A DNA stretch of 64,000 bases, from NCBI RefSeq assembly GCF_036898095.1, contig NC_090731.1, positions 137,317,345 through 137,381,344 of the forward strand. Direction: 5' to 3'. Position numbers and translations under genes: made by a program. This DNA comes from Palaemon carinicauda. Taxonomy: Eukaryota > Arthropoda > Malacostraca > Decapoda > Palaemonidae. The notes beneath the pieces are model-generated. The model was not told the origin of the DNA. It saw only the letters and a list, made by a program, of their open reading frames with translations, and ran no database searches. Positions 1 through 12,295 of this stretch are shown here, piece by piece (position 1 is the first letter of the stretch; each line of letters starts with the position of its first letter).

Positions 1-555
<555 letters not shown>

Positions 556-2855
556 GGCATAAATAATTTATAACCTTCAAAATCAGCCAGTATGGCTATG
601 ATAAGATAGGAAAATCCAACACTAAGGCGAATAATAGAAAAATGGTCGGCCTGTGTAGAATTCTATTCGGTGTACGGAAACATATTTTTTCAGCAGTTAA
701 TGCAATATCGCACGGCTTAACATAAATCCGAATTCCTGGTTATTAACATAGTCTACATGTCATTTGCTCCGAAAGTTGTAGAAAGTGAAGTAATTTATAA
801 TGATCCTTCTTATTGGCACTAAAAAGTAGATTTTATCTTAAAATTAATGAGTAGGAACTTAAGATTAAATCTTGGAAACATACAAAAAATAAATAAATAA
901 TTGGTGTGATAAAAATAGTGAGTAACTGAATATGCCTCTAACCATACTCCTTTTTTCTAATACCTCGATTCTCAAAGAATATTTTACATTACCTTTGTGT
1001 TATGTACAGAAATCTTTACCAAAGAGTGCACATGGTTATAAATATTTACCTGTCAATTGGACATCGAATATCCTTTTACCTCGCCGCTACTTTTTTTTAA
1101 GTATTCACTTCATACCCCATTTTAGCGGCACCCTGATGATAATGTACTTTTGATTGCTGTAGCCTACTTCCATATATGTAATATTCCTTTATGTCAATCT
1201 CCGAATTATCTATTTGGACTATTTTCAGTGTAGATTTCCTTCCACTAAAATGACAGAATAATGCACCAATTTGCTATTGCCTGTAAATATCGTCAGCTAT
1301 TCTAACTAAATATAAAACCATTCCATTAATTTTAACATGTAGCATAGTGACTCCTTCGATGCCTAAGTATGTTTATTCAACTTATATTTTTAAAGAAATT
1401 TCAAAATTTATAAACATATGATTCGCTATTATTTTACATCAAAGCTTTTTATAGCGGAAACAGACTACTCTCATAACATTGGCAACATTGATTGTTGAGA
1501 TGTCAAAAGTTGTCAGTCTGAAAAAGAAACCCATGGTACGCTGTGATGCGTTTAATAGTTATTTATTAACTTTGTGACCAGAAGGATAATCTAATAACCT
1601 GACAAGAATTTGAAGACTCAGCCAGTCTTTAGTCTTAGAAGTAAGTAGTTTAATAGAGAAAATGGTTAGACATTTTATAGTTTTAATACTGTGACCCCAG
1701 TCGGTTAACTACCCCCTAGTGGAGACTATTCTGGTAAGCTTGTGTTGATCAAAGTTTTGAACCGTTAAAGTAGATTTAATCATAGACAAAATTATCATAA
1801 TTATTGACGTTGCTGTTTAACTTTGGATAATTATGGCTTAGGTATTTGTGGTTGCAATGCCGATTGATTGTGAAGTAGGCTACTTAGCTTGACCGGTACC
1901 GTAGCTTGTGCCTAGTACCGGTAGATTTATTTCAGAATTGGGTGGTATTAACCTAAAACTAATTTCTCCTTATCAGCATGGCTGGGGAAGAGGCAGAAAC
2001 GACATTGCTAATGAATAGACTGAACTTTGCATAGTGTAAAGATTTGCAATTTCATATTTGTTGACATCTGGAAATCCTTTGCATAGTAGCCATGTTGATC
2101 ATAGGCAAGGCCCTTTGGCTTGGCATAGGATAGATTACTTACTTAATTTAAGGACTTTTTCTGGTCCTATCACGCAGAAACCGTCTACATTACAGGACCT
2201 GGAAGATTGTTTGCCGTAAAGGTATTTGAAGTATCGCTCGGCATATTCAGTGTTGATTGTCAAATCCACTTTATTAAAGAACTTAGAAAGCAGGAACATT
2301 TTCAGTTAATTCTTGAAAGCCTTAATTTCGTCAGTATTTTGGATATCAAGGCTAGCATAACCTTTCCATTAGCCCATGCCCCCCATATCTTCCTTGAAAG
2401 AAATATTTGGTCAAATGTAAATCTTAGGATGGCTTCTACTGCTTTCTATGCCAAGGGTGTCACTGTATGGCGTTAAAACACTTGCTGCCCTTGAAGACTT
2501 GGTTAACGAAATCACAAAATACATCTGGCAAAGGAAACCTCGCCTAACCTGGCCTAGGCCACTATGCCCTTTCTTACTTGTGACCAGGGCATTTGAACTT
2601 GTAATTTGTCTGGAAAACATTATTCATAGTGTATTTATTTAAAATTTGTCTATACTGTATTTTTAATTTTGTATACTTGATAAGGGCAGAATATTTTTGG
2701 TAAGTTTAAGGATACAGAACAACTTAAGGTAAAATTATAGAATGGTGCAATAAACAGTTTGTAAAAAAAAGCCTGGTTTTTAATGTAATTTGTGGTATTT
2801 TGAACGTTTTTGATAAAGATTCCTGCGGAAATCTATAGTTATTGAATTATTGTTG
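556..2855. other. unassigned non-coding DNA
   Basis: No reading frame longer than about 90 codons and no recognisable protein motif on either strand. AT-rich, with a few short decapod-style GGTTAG stretches. I see no RNA gene. It could be intergenic or intronic; nothing in the sequence decides. Confidence 0.6.
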
Positions 2856-3079
2856 GTCGATAGAGAACCATGACTTATGAACGTCACCTGTGTGTGACAC
2901 TGTGAACGTTGTAGAGCACACCCCTCGCTTGTAGCTCGTTTGTACATTAATAGGAACGATTTCCATTTGTATTTGGCATGTAAACAATGTACAAACGAGC
3001 TACAAGCGAGGGGTGTGCTCTACAACGTTCACAGTGTCACACCCAGGTGACGTTCATAAGTCATGGTTCTCTAGTCGAC
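2856..3079. repeat. foldback element with ~90 bp near-perfect arms
   Basis: Left arm about 2856-2948 and right arm about 2986-3079 are inverted copies differing at only a few positions (for example CACCTGTG against CACCTGGG near 2887/3045). About 38 bp of AT-rich loop separates them. The arms contain GTAGAGCACACCCCTCGC and its complement. No ORF. The structure resembles a MITE or foldback transposon; I could not find a clear target-site duplication. Confidence 0.85.
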
Positions 3080-4776
3080 TACTATAACTGGAAAGCTATG
3101 GCTTTGTGCTAGGCATCGTCATCAATTACATTCGAAACACCTTGAAATTTGGTGTACTTTTCTAATTGAGTTGATATTTGAATGAACTTTTATAAGCTTT
3201 GTTTTCATCATTTATCATCATAAAAAAAGTCATTGTAATAAAAAGAAAAAAGTTACCGCTATTAAAACTGAGAAACAGTAATGAAACTGTAAAAACACTG
3301 GAGCTTTTGTTTCCCATGACATCCTAACGCACCGAAAACAGGGTTTTCTTTCCCATTTTCTTTGGCGTCGTTCGTAGCAGAGTTCATCGTATTACAAATA
3401 GTTCCTTACTTTATTTTGATTTATTGGATTTTGCTCTACCATATGCTCGCTTTGCTCGTGATTAAACATTATCTCATTGCTCCTAGGTTCTGGCAAGCGG
3501 TCTGTGTTTCGCTACGCGCGTTATCCCCATGAAATAGTATTTTACAAATTTAAAGGGGTGAATTGTAGCTTCGCAATGCATCTGTTCGAACATAAACTTG
3601 GCGTCCATTTCCAATGATCAGACTAAATATATCAAACACACATTTCTACCCTAACCTTTTATTATCAACTTGGTCAGTAAAGTAAGAGCTGTGATTGTAT
3701 TGCATATTCCAATATTAAAACTAAATAACAAAGAAGTTCAAAATATAAAACGTTGGGACCTTTATTCAGTTCAAACAAATAACTTATGATAGAAGCACCA
3801 CCTATTAGTGTTTTCCTGAAATACCAGCTGGGAGAAGGATCCTATGATATGTGCTATGCTATGACAAAAGGAGCGAAACAGGTATTTTTCACTAAAATCT
3901 GTAACTTCGTTATTAGAGGTTTCCTCCAATAGTACCGATATGCGATATTCAAAACAGTGTATTTGCAAAAATCTATTCAATTATGTGAGTTTCTGTGTCC
4001 TAACTGATATTGCACCATTCTATAATTGAACCCAACTTACAACGTAAGAATTTCCAAAACAAAAAATTTAGTGTGAGATAGGTTAGTTGCCATGTGCTAT
4101 ATTCTTCGTTTCTCCAATTGCCTAAATTATGATATATTTTTGGATGTTCAGATTTAAATCTTGTATCATTAGGTTAGCTTAATTCTTTACCTTTGGGAAC
4201 TTAGCTTAGATCTGGATGTAACACCCTGGGTTAGGTGCGGATAGGTTAAATAAGAATTTAAAATATTTTGGTTTAATAAATATTACCTGAATCTCTAGTG
4301 AAACGCTTAATTATCTATAAGCAATTGATGAGGGCTGGCTAGTTTGCCATGCGTGTCCGTGTGACTATACTGTAATGGGGGCTTGGGCATAATAACTTGA
4401 GTATTGATCATTTAAAGTGTGGACAACATTTCACTAAGTTCATTGTATATGTTTGAGAGACTGATGATGGGTTACTGGACATGCATTGACTGCATCTGTC
4501 TTTTGTATGATGTAAACGTTACCTGGCTTTTTAACAATTTAAGAACTTCCAAAAATTTCTGCACAAGTTCCTGGATGTTGTTTTACATATCTTTTTTTTG
4601 TTTTTCACTTCCGCTTCAGTTTCAGCATGACTGCAGTCAGAAGGAAGCATCTCTAAGAGAGGAATACTATATATTTCAAAGTTTAGTGTAAATTTATATA
4701 TTTCAATAATATATGACAACGTTGTCTATTCAGTGCATAATTATTGTTACTCATTCGAAAGTAAAAAATATCCTTA
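3080..4776. other. unassigned non-coding DNA
   Basis: Only short, unconvincing open frames (up to 90 codons) and no recognisable domain. No repeat structure that I can see. Confidence 0.6.
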
Positions 4777-5076
4777 AATAATGACCCACGTGATTGGCGT
4801 GTGTAGCTGATCCTTGTACCGCTTGCCAGAACAGAGGAACAGTGAGATAATTTGTGAGTGAACTGGTGGAGCAAAATCCCTGTGAGGGATGTGATTATTA
4901 ATTATCGGTAATAATGATAATTTAATAGTGACCCATGGTGATGGTATGTGTAGCACATTCATGTACTGCTTGCCAGAACAGAGAAGCAGCGAGGTTGTTT
5001 ATTTGCAAGCAAAACAAAGCTACGGCAGACCAAAAACCATCTGAGGGACGTGATATAAATTATTGGTAATTATGAT
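4777..5076. repeat. diverged two-copy tandem duplication, ~150 bp unit
   Basis: The stretch beginning ATGACCCACGTGATTGGCG (about 4780) recurs diverged from about 4928 (GTGACCCATGGTGATGG). Both copies share GCTTGCCAGAACAGAG and a GAGGGAYGTGAT tail. Identity is partial, so the duplication is old. No coding content. Confidence 0.7.
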
Positions 5077-5374
5077 GCCTTAATTTCCCGCCACTTACAT
5101 GAACCATATATTTTTCCTAATGGTTATTGTGTTCGTTATGCATTTTTGACCATTATTATTGCTAGATATCACTTGTTTTTGGTGTTTCCCCACCTTTAGA
5201 AAAACCCTGGTTTCCCACTGGGATCCCCAATATTGTTTTTATAAGTTGGGGGTGGTGTAGGAAAACTCATAAACGGGTGGTTTTTCCCCAATATTCATGG
5301 TCAGAAATGGATAAACCACAAATTAGTAAGTAGGAAAATTATATGGTTCATCTGTTTGGCTAGAAACTAAAGTA
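5077..5374. mobile_element. MITE copy 1 (~298 bp, long terminal inverted repeats)
   Basis: Both ends carry inverted sequence around ATGAACCATATA; a homologous ~300 bp element lies at 63334-63633. The inverted region extends outward to a TACTTTRATTTYC-like end and inward past CATTTTTGACCATTATTATTG and its complement. No ORF. A TA target duplication is suggested by copy 2, which points to a Tc1/mariner-type parent. It ends just before the left terminus of DIRS-A. Confidence 0.75.
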
Positions 5375-5377
5375 CAG

Positions 5378-5673
5378 TTTGTTCCAACACAATACAAACA
5401 CTTTCGCTCTTTACTATGGATGTATTAATTCGGCGAAGCTGAAACTAGCCATAAATTTTTTAGCGTGGTATAAAAACCTGCCGCTACTTAGCGGGATAGT
5501 AGACTAGCCATCCCGCTCACTTTCACCTGTTGTATTATGTCACTTTTGCTTTTGGCATAGTGGAGTGCAGACGTTGTCTATCTCTCCCATTAACCTTTTA
5601 CATAAAACTGGATATATTTACTTAAATTCTTTTTATTTTTTCAGGAGTTTTTTGTTTTTAGAAAATTGCTGAT
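5378..5673 (+). repeat. DIRS-A left terminus and leader
   Basis: Starts with TTTGTTCCAACACAATACAA and continues through GGCGAAGCTGAAACTAGCC, matching the pattern of the left ends of DIRS-B (minus strand from 17530) and DIRS-E (63710). Its complement is found in the ICR at 21714-21757, which independently fixes the terminus. A polypyrimidine-AG tract ends near 5643, before the gag start. Confidence 0.8.
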
Positions 5674-6240
5674 ATGTGGGTTTGCCCTGGCGGTAACTTC
5701 ATGTCTGCTCAGAAGACAGGTTTGTTGTTCTGCTTGCAGACATCACTCCTGCACCTAGTGTGTCTCGTTGGACTGAGTGTTGGGAGTGGTCATCCTCCCA
5801 GTGGGAGCGGGTCAGTAGACGACAGTAGTACTCTAGTTTATAAAGGATTCTTTTCCTTTAGCGTCTTCCTTGAAGTCGAAGAAGTCCCAACTTCTTACTC
5901 TTGTGTCTCTTTCCCTCCTGATTGACTCTGTTCTTGGTCTCCTCCGGAGGACAAATGAGTAAGAGTGGTGACCAACTGATCCCCAGACAACTCTTAGGTG
6001 CGAAGGACACCATTGCTTCCCATAGCGAAGCAGCGGCACTCTCGTCGGTTATGGAGTCTTTTTTTCCGTCAACTCTAGTCTTCCTTGGGGATTGCACTTC
6101 CCCCCTCTTAAAACGGCTTTTGATGGTGCTACAGTTAGGGGTGCAGCTGCCTCCACAAGGGTCTTCCCCTCTGAGATAGGGGTGGTTGACCCTTCAGAGT
6201 TTCTTATGCCCTTAGCTTCTCCATGTTGACCAGTTTTCTG
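5674..6240 (+). pseudogene. DIRS-A gag, N-terminal part (frameshifted)
   Basis: Begins with an ATG and M-W-V-C-P-G, like the M-R-K-C-P-G start in DIRS-E at 63975. Further on, another frame reads an E-C-W-E-W-S-S-S-Q-W-E-R motif typical of this gag N-terminus (same motif, degraded, in DIRS-C near 21910). The protein would coat the element RNA. Two overlapping frames (5674-5925 and 5922-6179) are needed, so it is broken, and L1 interrupts it afterwards. Confidence 0.6.
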
Positions 6241-6262
6241 ACTTTTTACTATACAGTAGTCT

Positions 6263-9207
6263 ATGGGCTTCATCAATCACTTTATTTATAATTCTGTACA
6301 TATTGTTTTTGTTATAATTCTTGTTAGTCTAGTTTTTAAGTATGATGTCTCTTTTTTATTTCTATTAATTCTTATGCTGTCTGGAGACATTGAGCGAAAT
6401 CCGGGACCAGTACGTCCTAGATTTCGCCAATGTCGTCTTCTGTATTGCAATATTCGTGGTCTTCATACAAATATCCAAGACCTTACAGTTGCGTCCAGAC
6501 AGCATGATATTCTTTTATGCTCAGAAACTTTGGTTTCTAATATGAGGCACTCCTCTAAGCTCCTTATAAGTGGTTTTAAGAAGCCAATAATGTTGAAACG
6601 TGATGCCATCCCTAGGGTCAGGGGAATGGCGGTGTACTGTATATTAGGACCGATTACCCTGCTTCTCATAAGTCTTGCTGTCAATGTGGATGTCATGAGA
6701 TTCAGGTAATAAAAGTTTGTGGCAGGCATAACAACTTTAATTTGTGTTCCATTTACCGGAATCCAGACATGGATGATTCTATCTTCGATTGTCTTCTTAC
6801 CATTATGGGTAAAATACAAGATGATAGAAAGGGTTCTTTTGTCTTTGTTGGTGATTTTATTGCTCAACATAGGGAGTGGTTAAGTTCTATCTCTCCTACC
6901 GATCGCCATGGCTTAAGAGCTTTAGACTTTGCCTCGGAATCAGGCTGTGACCAAATCATAAATGGAGCTACTCACAGGTCTGGTTTTTGCTTGGACCTCG
7001 TATACACTGACTCCCCTGACGTTATAACTAGTAAGGTTGGTTCTCCAGTCGGGACATCTGATCATGCCTTGATTTCATTAGTAGTGAAGACTGAGCAGCC
7101 TGCCCCTGATATATCATACTCTTGTAAAATTTGTATGAAATCCCAAGCAGACTGGAATGGGATTTTGCATGATCTTTTGTGCTTGAATTGGTCACAATTA
7201 TATAGTAGTGTAGATCCTGTTGTCCCTTTGAATGAAAATTTAGCCAACATAATTGATAGGCGTATCCCTTCTCGTGTGCTAAGGAACCGAGTGAAGGACG
7301 AACCGAGGTTCAATGATGATTGTAGACGTGCTTATTTGGAGAAGTAGGAGGCCTATCATCTTTGGAAGGGTAACAGATCAGATTTGACCTGGAACAATTA
7401 TACTCAGCTTTGAGCTTTTGCTCAGAGAGTTTATGCCTCAACTAAAAAGGAGTACAATTTGACCATAAAAGAAACCCTTTATGGTACAACTCAGGAACAT
7501 AAATGGTGGTCTACCCTTAAATCTGCACTCTTTGGTGTAGATACAACAGTTTCTCCTTTACTTAAACCAGATGGCTCAGTCACTCACTGTCCAAAGGAAA
7601 AAGCAACCCTGTTGGCTGATGTTTTTAACAGTAAACAGAGTAATGAAAAACTTGAACTTCCTCATTCCTGTTTTCCTGAGGCTAAACTAACTAGTTTAGC
7701 TTTTCGATCTCGTGAGATTAAAGCTCTGTTGATGGACCTTGATGCTTATGGAGGTGTAGACCCAAATGGTATTTTTCCTTTGTTTTTTTTATAAAGACAG
7801 CAGATTTCTTAGCTCCAAAGTTATCTGTTATTTTGCGCAAGTTAGCAAGAAGAGGAGCTTTTAGCACTTTTTGGAGAATTGGTAATGTTACTCCTCTATG
7901 TAAATGTGTTTGTGGTAGCTCAAGTCCCCCTGATTACCGCCCAATTTCCATAACTCCCATATTTTCTAAAGTTTTTGAACGTCTTCTGGCAAAACATCTT
8001 AATAGGTTTGCTGAAGGTAATCATCTATTCCCTAGTTTGCAATTTGGTTTTTGTAAAGGCCTTGGAGCATGTGATGCCCTTCTTACAATCTCCAATGCTT
8101 TACAGAAATCCCTTGATTGTGGTCAGGAAGTTCGTTTGATTGGCCTAGATTTTACTGCTGCCTTTGACCGTGTTAATCATGAGGCCCTTGTTTTCAAACT
8201 CAAACAGTTGGGAGTGGGTGGGTCGTTTCTTAGCATTATTATTGATTATTTAAGTAATAGTTCTCAAAGAATTGTTGTTGATGGGCACCATAGTGAGTAT
8301 AGGAATATGATATCCGGTGTTCCACAGGGTAGTGTTCTTGGCCCATTACTTTTCATACTACATACACATAACATGTGGTTTGGCCAAGAAAACAAGCTTG
8401 TTGCATATGCAGATGATGCTACTCTCTGCATCAATTCTATCCCATGAATGTAGATCTGGAGTTGTTGAATCCCTTAATAGAGATTTAGCTAAAATTAGTG
8501 CATGGTGCAAATTATGGGGTATGAAGTTGAATCCTAATAAAACTCAAAGTATGATTATAAGTAGGTCAAGGACGGTGGCTCCTCAACATCCGGATCTCAG
8601 TATTGATAATGTTTCTTAAAATTTGTATGACTCTTTTAAAATTTTAGGTGTGATTCTCAACAGCAAATTTACTTTTGAGAAACACCTTAGATCTGTGTCT
8701 TCTTCAATTGCACAAAAAAATGGCTTATTGAGAAAGTCTTTTTAGATTTTCGGTGATCAATCTATTCTGAAGAAGTGTTTTAATTCTTTCATTCTACCTT
8801 GTTTTGAGTATTGTTCTCCTGTCTGGTGTTCAGATGCTGATTCTCATCTTAATTTGTTGGACAGAAACTTTCGGTCTATTAAATTTCTTATTCCTGATCT
8901 AGATATTAATCTTTGGCACTGTCGTTCAATTAGTTCATTATGCATGTTGCATAAGATTTTTCATAACTCTGACCATCCTTTACATCCAGATCCCCCTGGA
9001 CAATTATATCCTGTTCGTAATACTAGGCAGGCAGTTAATTCTAATAGCCAGGCCTTCTCCATCATGAGGCCCAATACTACACAGTATTGTAGAAGTTTTA
9101 TTCCAGCTGTTACCAAGTTGTGGAATGATCTTCCTAATCGGGTAGTTGAATCAGTAGAACTTCAAAAGTTCAAAGTTGGAGCATATGTTTTTATGTTGAC
9201 AGGCTGA
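6263..9207 (+). pseudogene. L1 endonuclease/reverse transcriptase ORF with N-terminal 2A-like motif
   Basis: Encodes an APE-type endonuclease followed by reverse transcriptase, the machinery for target-primed reverse transcription. The start (6263) gives about 40 mostly hydrophobic residues, then G-D-I-E-R-N-P-G-P (residues 41-49), then the endonuclease (frames 6263-6709 and 6742-7347). RT runs through 7459-7794, 7833-8447 and 8317-8619: P-D-Y-R-P-I-S, F-T-A-A-F-D-R-V, G-V-P-Q-G-S-V-L-G-P and Y-A-D-D are all readable, so the catalytic aspartates survive. The C-terminal part is in 8854-9207, ending in a W-N-D-L-P block. At least five frameshifts or stops make it inactive. Group CR1/L2/Rex1-like; exact clade not assigned. 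Confidence 0.85.
6386..6409 (+). other. 2A-like ribosome-skipping motif (D-I-E-R-N-P-G-P)
   Basis: The eight codons match the D-(V/I)-E-x-N-P-G-P consensus exactly, including the invariant N-P-G-P. A leucine/serine-rich stretch precedes it and the endonuclease follows immediately. Such motifs cause ribosomes to skip one peptide bond between G and P. They are known at the N-termini of APE-type LINEs in sea urchin, amphioxus and other animals. Activity here is inferred from the motif only. Confidence 0.85.
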
Positions 9208-9455
9208 CATAGAGTCTTTTTATAGTTTATATATGAATTATCTGTTTTGACGTTAATAGTTTATATAGGACATATCTGTTTTGATGTTGTTACTGTTTTT
9301 AGAATGATTTATTGTTAATTTATTCTCATCATTTATTAATTCCTTATTTCCTTTCCTCACTGTGCTATTTTTCCCTATTGGAGCCCTTGGGCTTATAGCA
9401 TCTTGTTTTTCCAACTAGGGTTGTAGCTTGGCTTGTAATAATAATAATAATAGCT
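9208..9455 (+). other. L1 3' UTR and AAT tail
   Basis: Runs from the stop codon to (AAT)n. It holds the conserved block TTTCCTTTCCTCACTG, then GGAGCCCTTGGGCTTATAGC, then TTTTTCCAACTAGGGTTGTA. This block recurs at the ends of L2, L3, NLT-1, NLT-2, NLT-3 and as a scrap at 62735-62815, so it is probably the site recognised by the LINE reverse transcriptase. Confidence 0.85.
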
Positions 9456-11640
9456 GCATAAGCAATTGCAGACTGTGGCTCCTTGGAGTCCTAACCAGTG
9501 AGGTGATCCTTATGAGGTGAACTTGGAAGCTCATTACAATCAGACTTCCTCCTCCCTCTATTGGTCACTGTCCTGGGGCTTGCAGAAGCAAGTACAGGTA
9601 CTCGATTTGTTGATGCCTCATTCTAGCTCTTTGGAGCAAGGTGACGATGTTGCTTCCCAACTGCCTTTACAGTTCCAACCCCTCGCCATCGTATAACAAA
9701 AGATAGCTTTGTGAGACCAGGCCCTTCAGGACCTCCACTTTGGCTTTCTTCGCTTACGGGGAAGAGACTGCTTTTCCTACTGTGAGTCGGTGTATAGGAA
9801 AGCCTTCTAAACCTTGCTGTATGAGCACGCAGGGCTACTCACTTTTCACGCAGCTTTGTCGTGTAAACACACAGGCTGTAGTCACGCGAGAGTGTGTTGC
9901 ACAGTGCTGCACACCGTTGCGCACCCAGCCACTGAGCATTAACAAACTGGGCAGGGAAACTCCTCTTGTTGACGAAAGTCTGTGCGGGACTTTAGTTGTT
10001 CACTCGCACCCGTATAGTGAGGTTGTGGCATGCTCTACTTCTGTTGCGTGCTCACCTTTATAACCGCCAGACCTCCCTAGCATGCAGGCTACAACTTCTG
10101 TTTGGGCTTGACCATTGAAAACTTCAAGCACCTTCACTATCATAGCGCCCCAGCGTGCGTCCCTTTGTTTGTGAAGGATGCTTCTTGGTTTCTAGAGTTG
10201 GTAAAGGTTGTTACACAGGCGATCTTCGGACCAGTCCCCATTCCACCTGTAGTGCCTCTTTTGGGTATACCTAGTATCCCTCTTAAGGTGTCAGAGTACT
10301 CAGGGAGTTCCATTCCACCTTTAGATCTAAGGCGTAGGAGTTCTACCGCAAGGCAAACTTCTCCTCCCATTGCCCTGCACCCTCCTCCTCCTCAGCAGCG
10401 GTCGTCCGGGTATATGGACTCTTTTAAGACCTCCCTGTCTGGTCTCGATCCTGAGTGGGAAAGATTGGGTATCATGCCAGTCAAGCCGATTAAGAAGAGA
10501 AGAAGGTAACGGCAGGTTGCGCCTCCCCCAGGGGATACTCTGCACCCAAGAACCATCAGGGGTTCAAGAGATCTTTCACTGACAATTGCCTTTTGTCATT
10601 GATAGAAATTGTCTATACTGAACCATCCGCTCCTTCCCCAGAGCCAGCTGCATCCTCCTCCATGTCTCCGCATTTTGCGACGAGCAGAGATCTCGAGGAA
10701 GGAGCTGTCATCACTCCTTGCAGCCTTCACAAGTCACCCCCGGGAGAAGAAGGATTCAAAGACTCTTCCCAAGAACTGGCCCTTGAGACACGAGGCTCCA
10801 GATCCTCGGAAGAGCATTCGTGGTTCGGTACTAGCCTCAACTAGACTGGAGGAGCTGTATGTCAAGCAGAGAAAGTACTACGGGATCATAGACGATAATC
10901 CCTTGCCTCCTCCGTTAGACCCATCAATACTTGCTCTAACACATAATGCTGGCAGTACAGCCGGTGATGTTCTCAGAAGAGGCCTGGAACATGGAATGGG
11001 TTGCAAAGGCCTCTTTGCAAGCCGCCTCATGGCTAGACAACTGGTTAGCCTTGGTTGGATACAGTACCTCTTCCATAATGAGGACTTCTCTAACGAGCAG
11101 AAACGGTAAACAATGTCCACCTTTTTGCTTTCTAATTTGAGGTCAATAGAGTTCCTTGCACATAATATCATTAATCAGTGGACTGACTGAATTTTGAAAA
11201 GAAGAGACTCCATCTTTTCATAATTTTAGAGGCAGGTGCCAAGGAGAGAATCGCTCAACTATCTATGGTCCTTCCTTAATGTAGAAGACATAGACGCAGT
11301 TGCTGAGCACTGGAGGAAGGTGTGTCATGACTACTTTCTCCTTTGGGCGATGTCATCATGCCTTTACTCTTTGACACCACCCATGAAGAAAACTTCCCCG
11401 GTTAACCACCAAGGATGTAAGAGAGGATCTAATGTTCCTATGCAGTCCACCGCCAGGAAGCAAGAAACAAAGTAGCCCTTTCATGGAAGAGGTGCTTGAG
11501 GTAGAGGACAGAAACATGGTCGTTCCTGCTAGGGCCCACCATTCTTCCTACCCGTCCTCTTAGGAGGATGCCTACAGCACAGATGGCAGAGGTGGATGTC
11601 GACACGGGGTCCAACTTTGTAGTCTCCATCCACTTTCATT
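9456..11640 (+). pseudogene. DIRS-A gag, central and C-terminal part (broken)
   Basis: Open stretches in several frames (9740-10063, 10102-10509, 10609-11109, 11236-11475). The C-terminal portion carries an A-A-S-W-L-D-N-W-L block, then V-A-E-H-W-R-K, corresponding to T-S-W-L-D-V-W-L and V-A-E-R-W-K-K in DIRS-B gag and V-E-A-A-M-E-K-W in DIRS-C. Middle part is proline/serine-rich. Structural protein of a DIRS-type element by position and similarity among the copies; stops and frameshifts make it non-functional. Confidence 0.65.
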
Positions 11641-12015
11641 CTCTTTCTCCCTCCTTTGACTTCATCCAGTGACGTTGTGTTATTTTGCAAAGGGATCTAT
11701 AAAGATATGAAATAGGCCCTTCTGGTCTAAGTCCAGACCATGTCAGAGGGATGCTCTTCAAGAGGTCCTAGATGGCTCCGTATGCTTCTACAGTTAACTT
11801 TTTCTTGTAGAAAGCATCTGGAGGCTAGAGACCAGGCATCGCCTTCTTTTCCCTGAACAGATTTGGCCATAATACTCCATTCAAAATGGAGATGCAAATA
11901 CGGTCAGACAGGATGTCAGACCAAAAGACTTCATGATAACACAGGATCTGAAAGATGCATACTGTACTTCCAGATCCCATTCCATCCATCTTTATGGAAG
12001 TACTTGAGTTTTGTC
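11640..12015 (+). pseudogene. DIRS-A reverse transcriptase, N-terminal fragment
   Basis: Broken frames contain K-M-E-M-Q-I-R and D-L-K-D-A-Y, corresponding to the Q-M-E-T and D-L-K-D-A-Y motifs of DIRS-C RT near 24280-24360. The second contains the first catalytic aspartate of the palm. The gene is cut at 12015 by DIRS-B and resumes at 17530. Confidence 0.75.
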
Positions 12016-12294
12016 CTGAGTAAGAGAATTTGACAAATTCGGAGATAATTTGTATTTTTCCTAACCATACAAATCTTAGCTATTTACACATACTTGCCCG
12101 CCAGCCCTGTCCCCCATGAAGTCCTACCTCTAAGCGAAGTGAATCTAGCTACCCCTCCCCCCTCACACACCGGTGAACTGATTCACTTCGCTTAGAGGTA
12201 GGACTTTATGGGGGACAGGGCTGGCGGGCAAGTATGTGTAAATAGCTAAGGTTTGTATGGTTAGGAAAAATACAAATTATCTCCAAATTTGTCA
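12016..12294. repeat. DIRS-B right terminus/ICR palindrome, ~118 bp arms
   Basis: From GACAAATTCGGAGATAATTT (12016) to the complementary AAATTATCTCCAAATTTGTC (ending 12294), the arms are inverted copies with few mismatches around a ~45 bp centre containing CTACCCCTCCCCCCTC. The outer arm is the element right end and the inner arm is its complement within the ICR. Confidence 0.9.
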
Positions 12295-12295
12295 T

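Larger units (their letters stand above)
6241..9455 (+). mobile_element. L1: CR1-like LINE, nearly full length, inserted in DIRS-A gag
   Basis: A non-LTR retrotransposon with one long endonuclease/reverse transcriptase frame, a ~245 bp 3' UTR and an AAT-repeat tail. Sequence on both sides reads as DIRS gag, so this is an insertion in the same orientation. The 5' boundary is estimated from the start of the hydrophobic N-terminus. Relatives in the window: L2 (26213-26945) and L3 (39076-41215), and the same 3' tail on three NLT elements. Confidence 0.85.

Noticed and set aside
2207..2642. Possible small genes
   Set aside because: Short frames on both strands with no motif, no start context support and no neighbour evidence.
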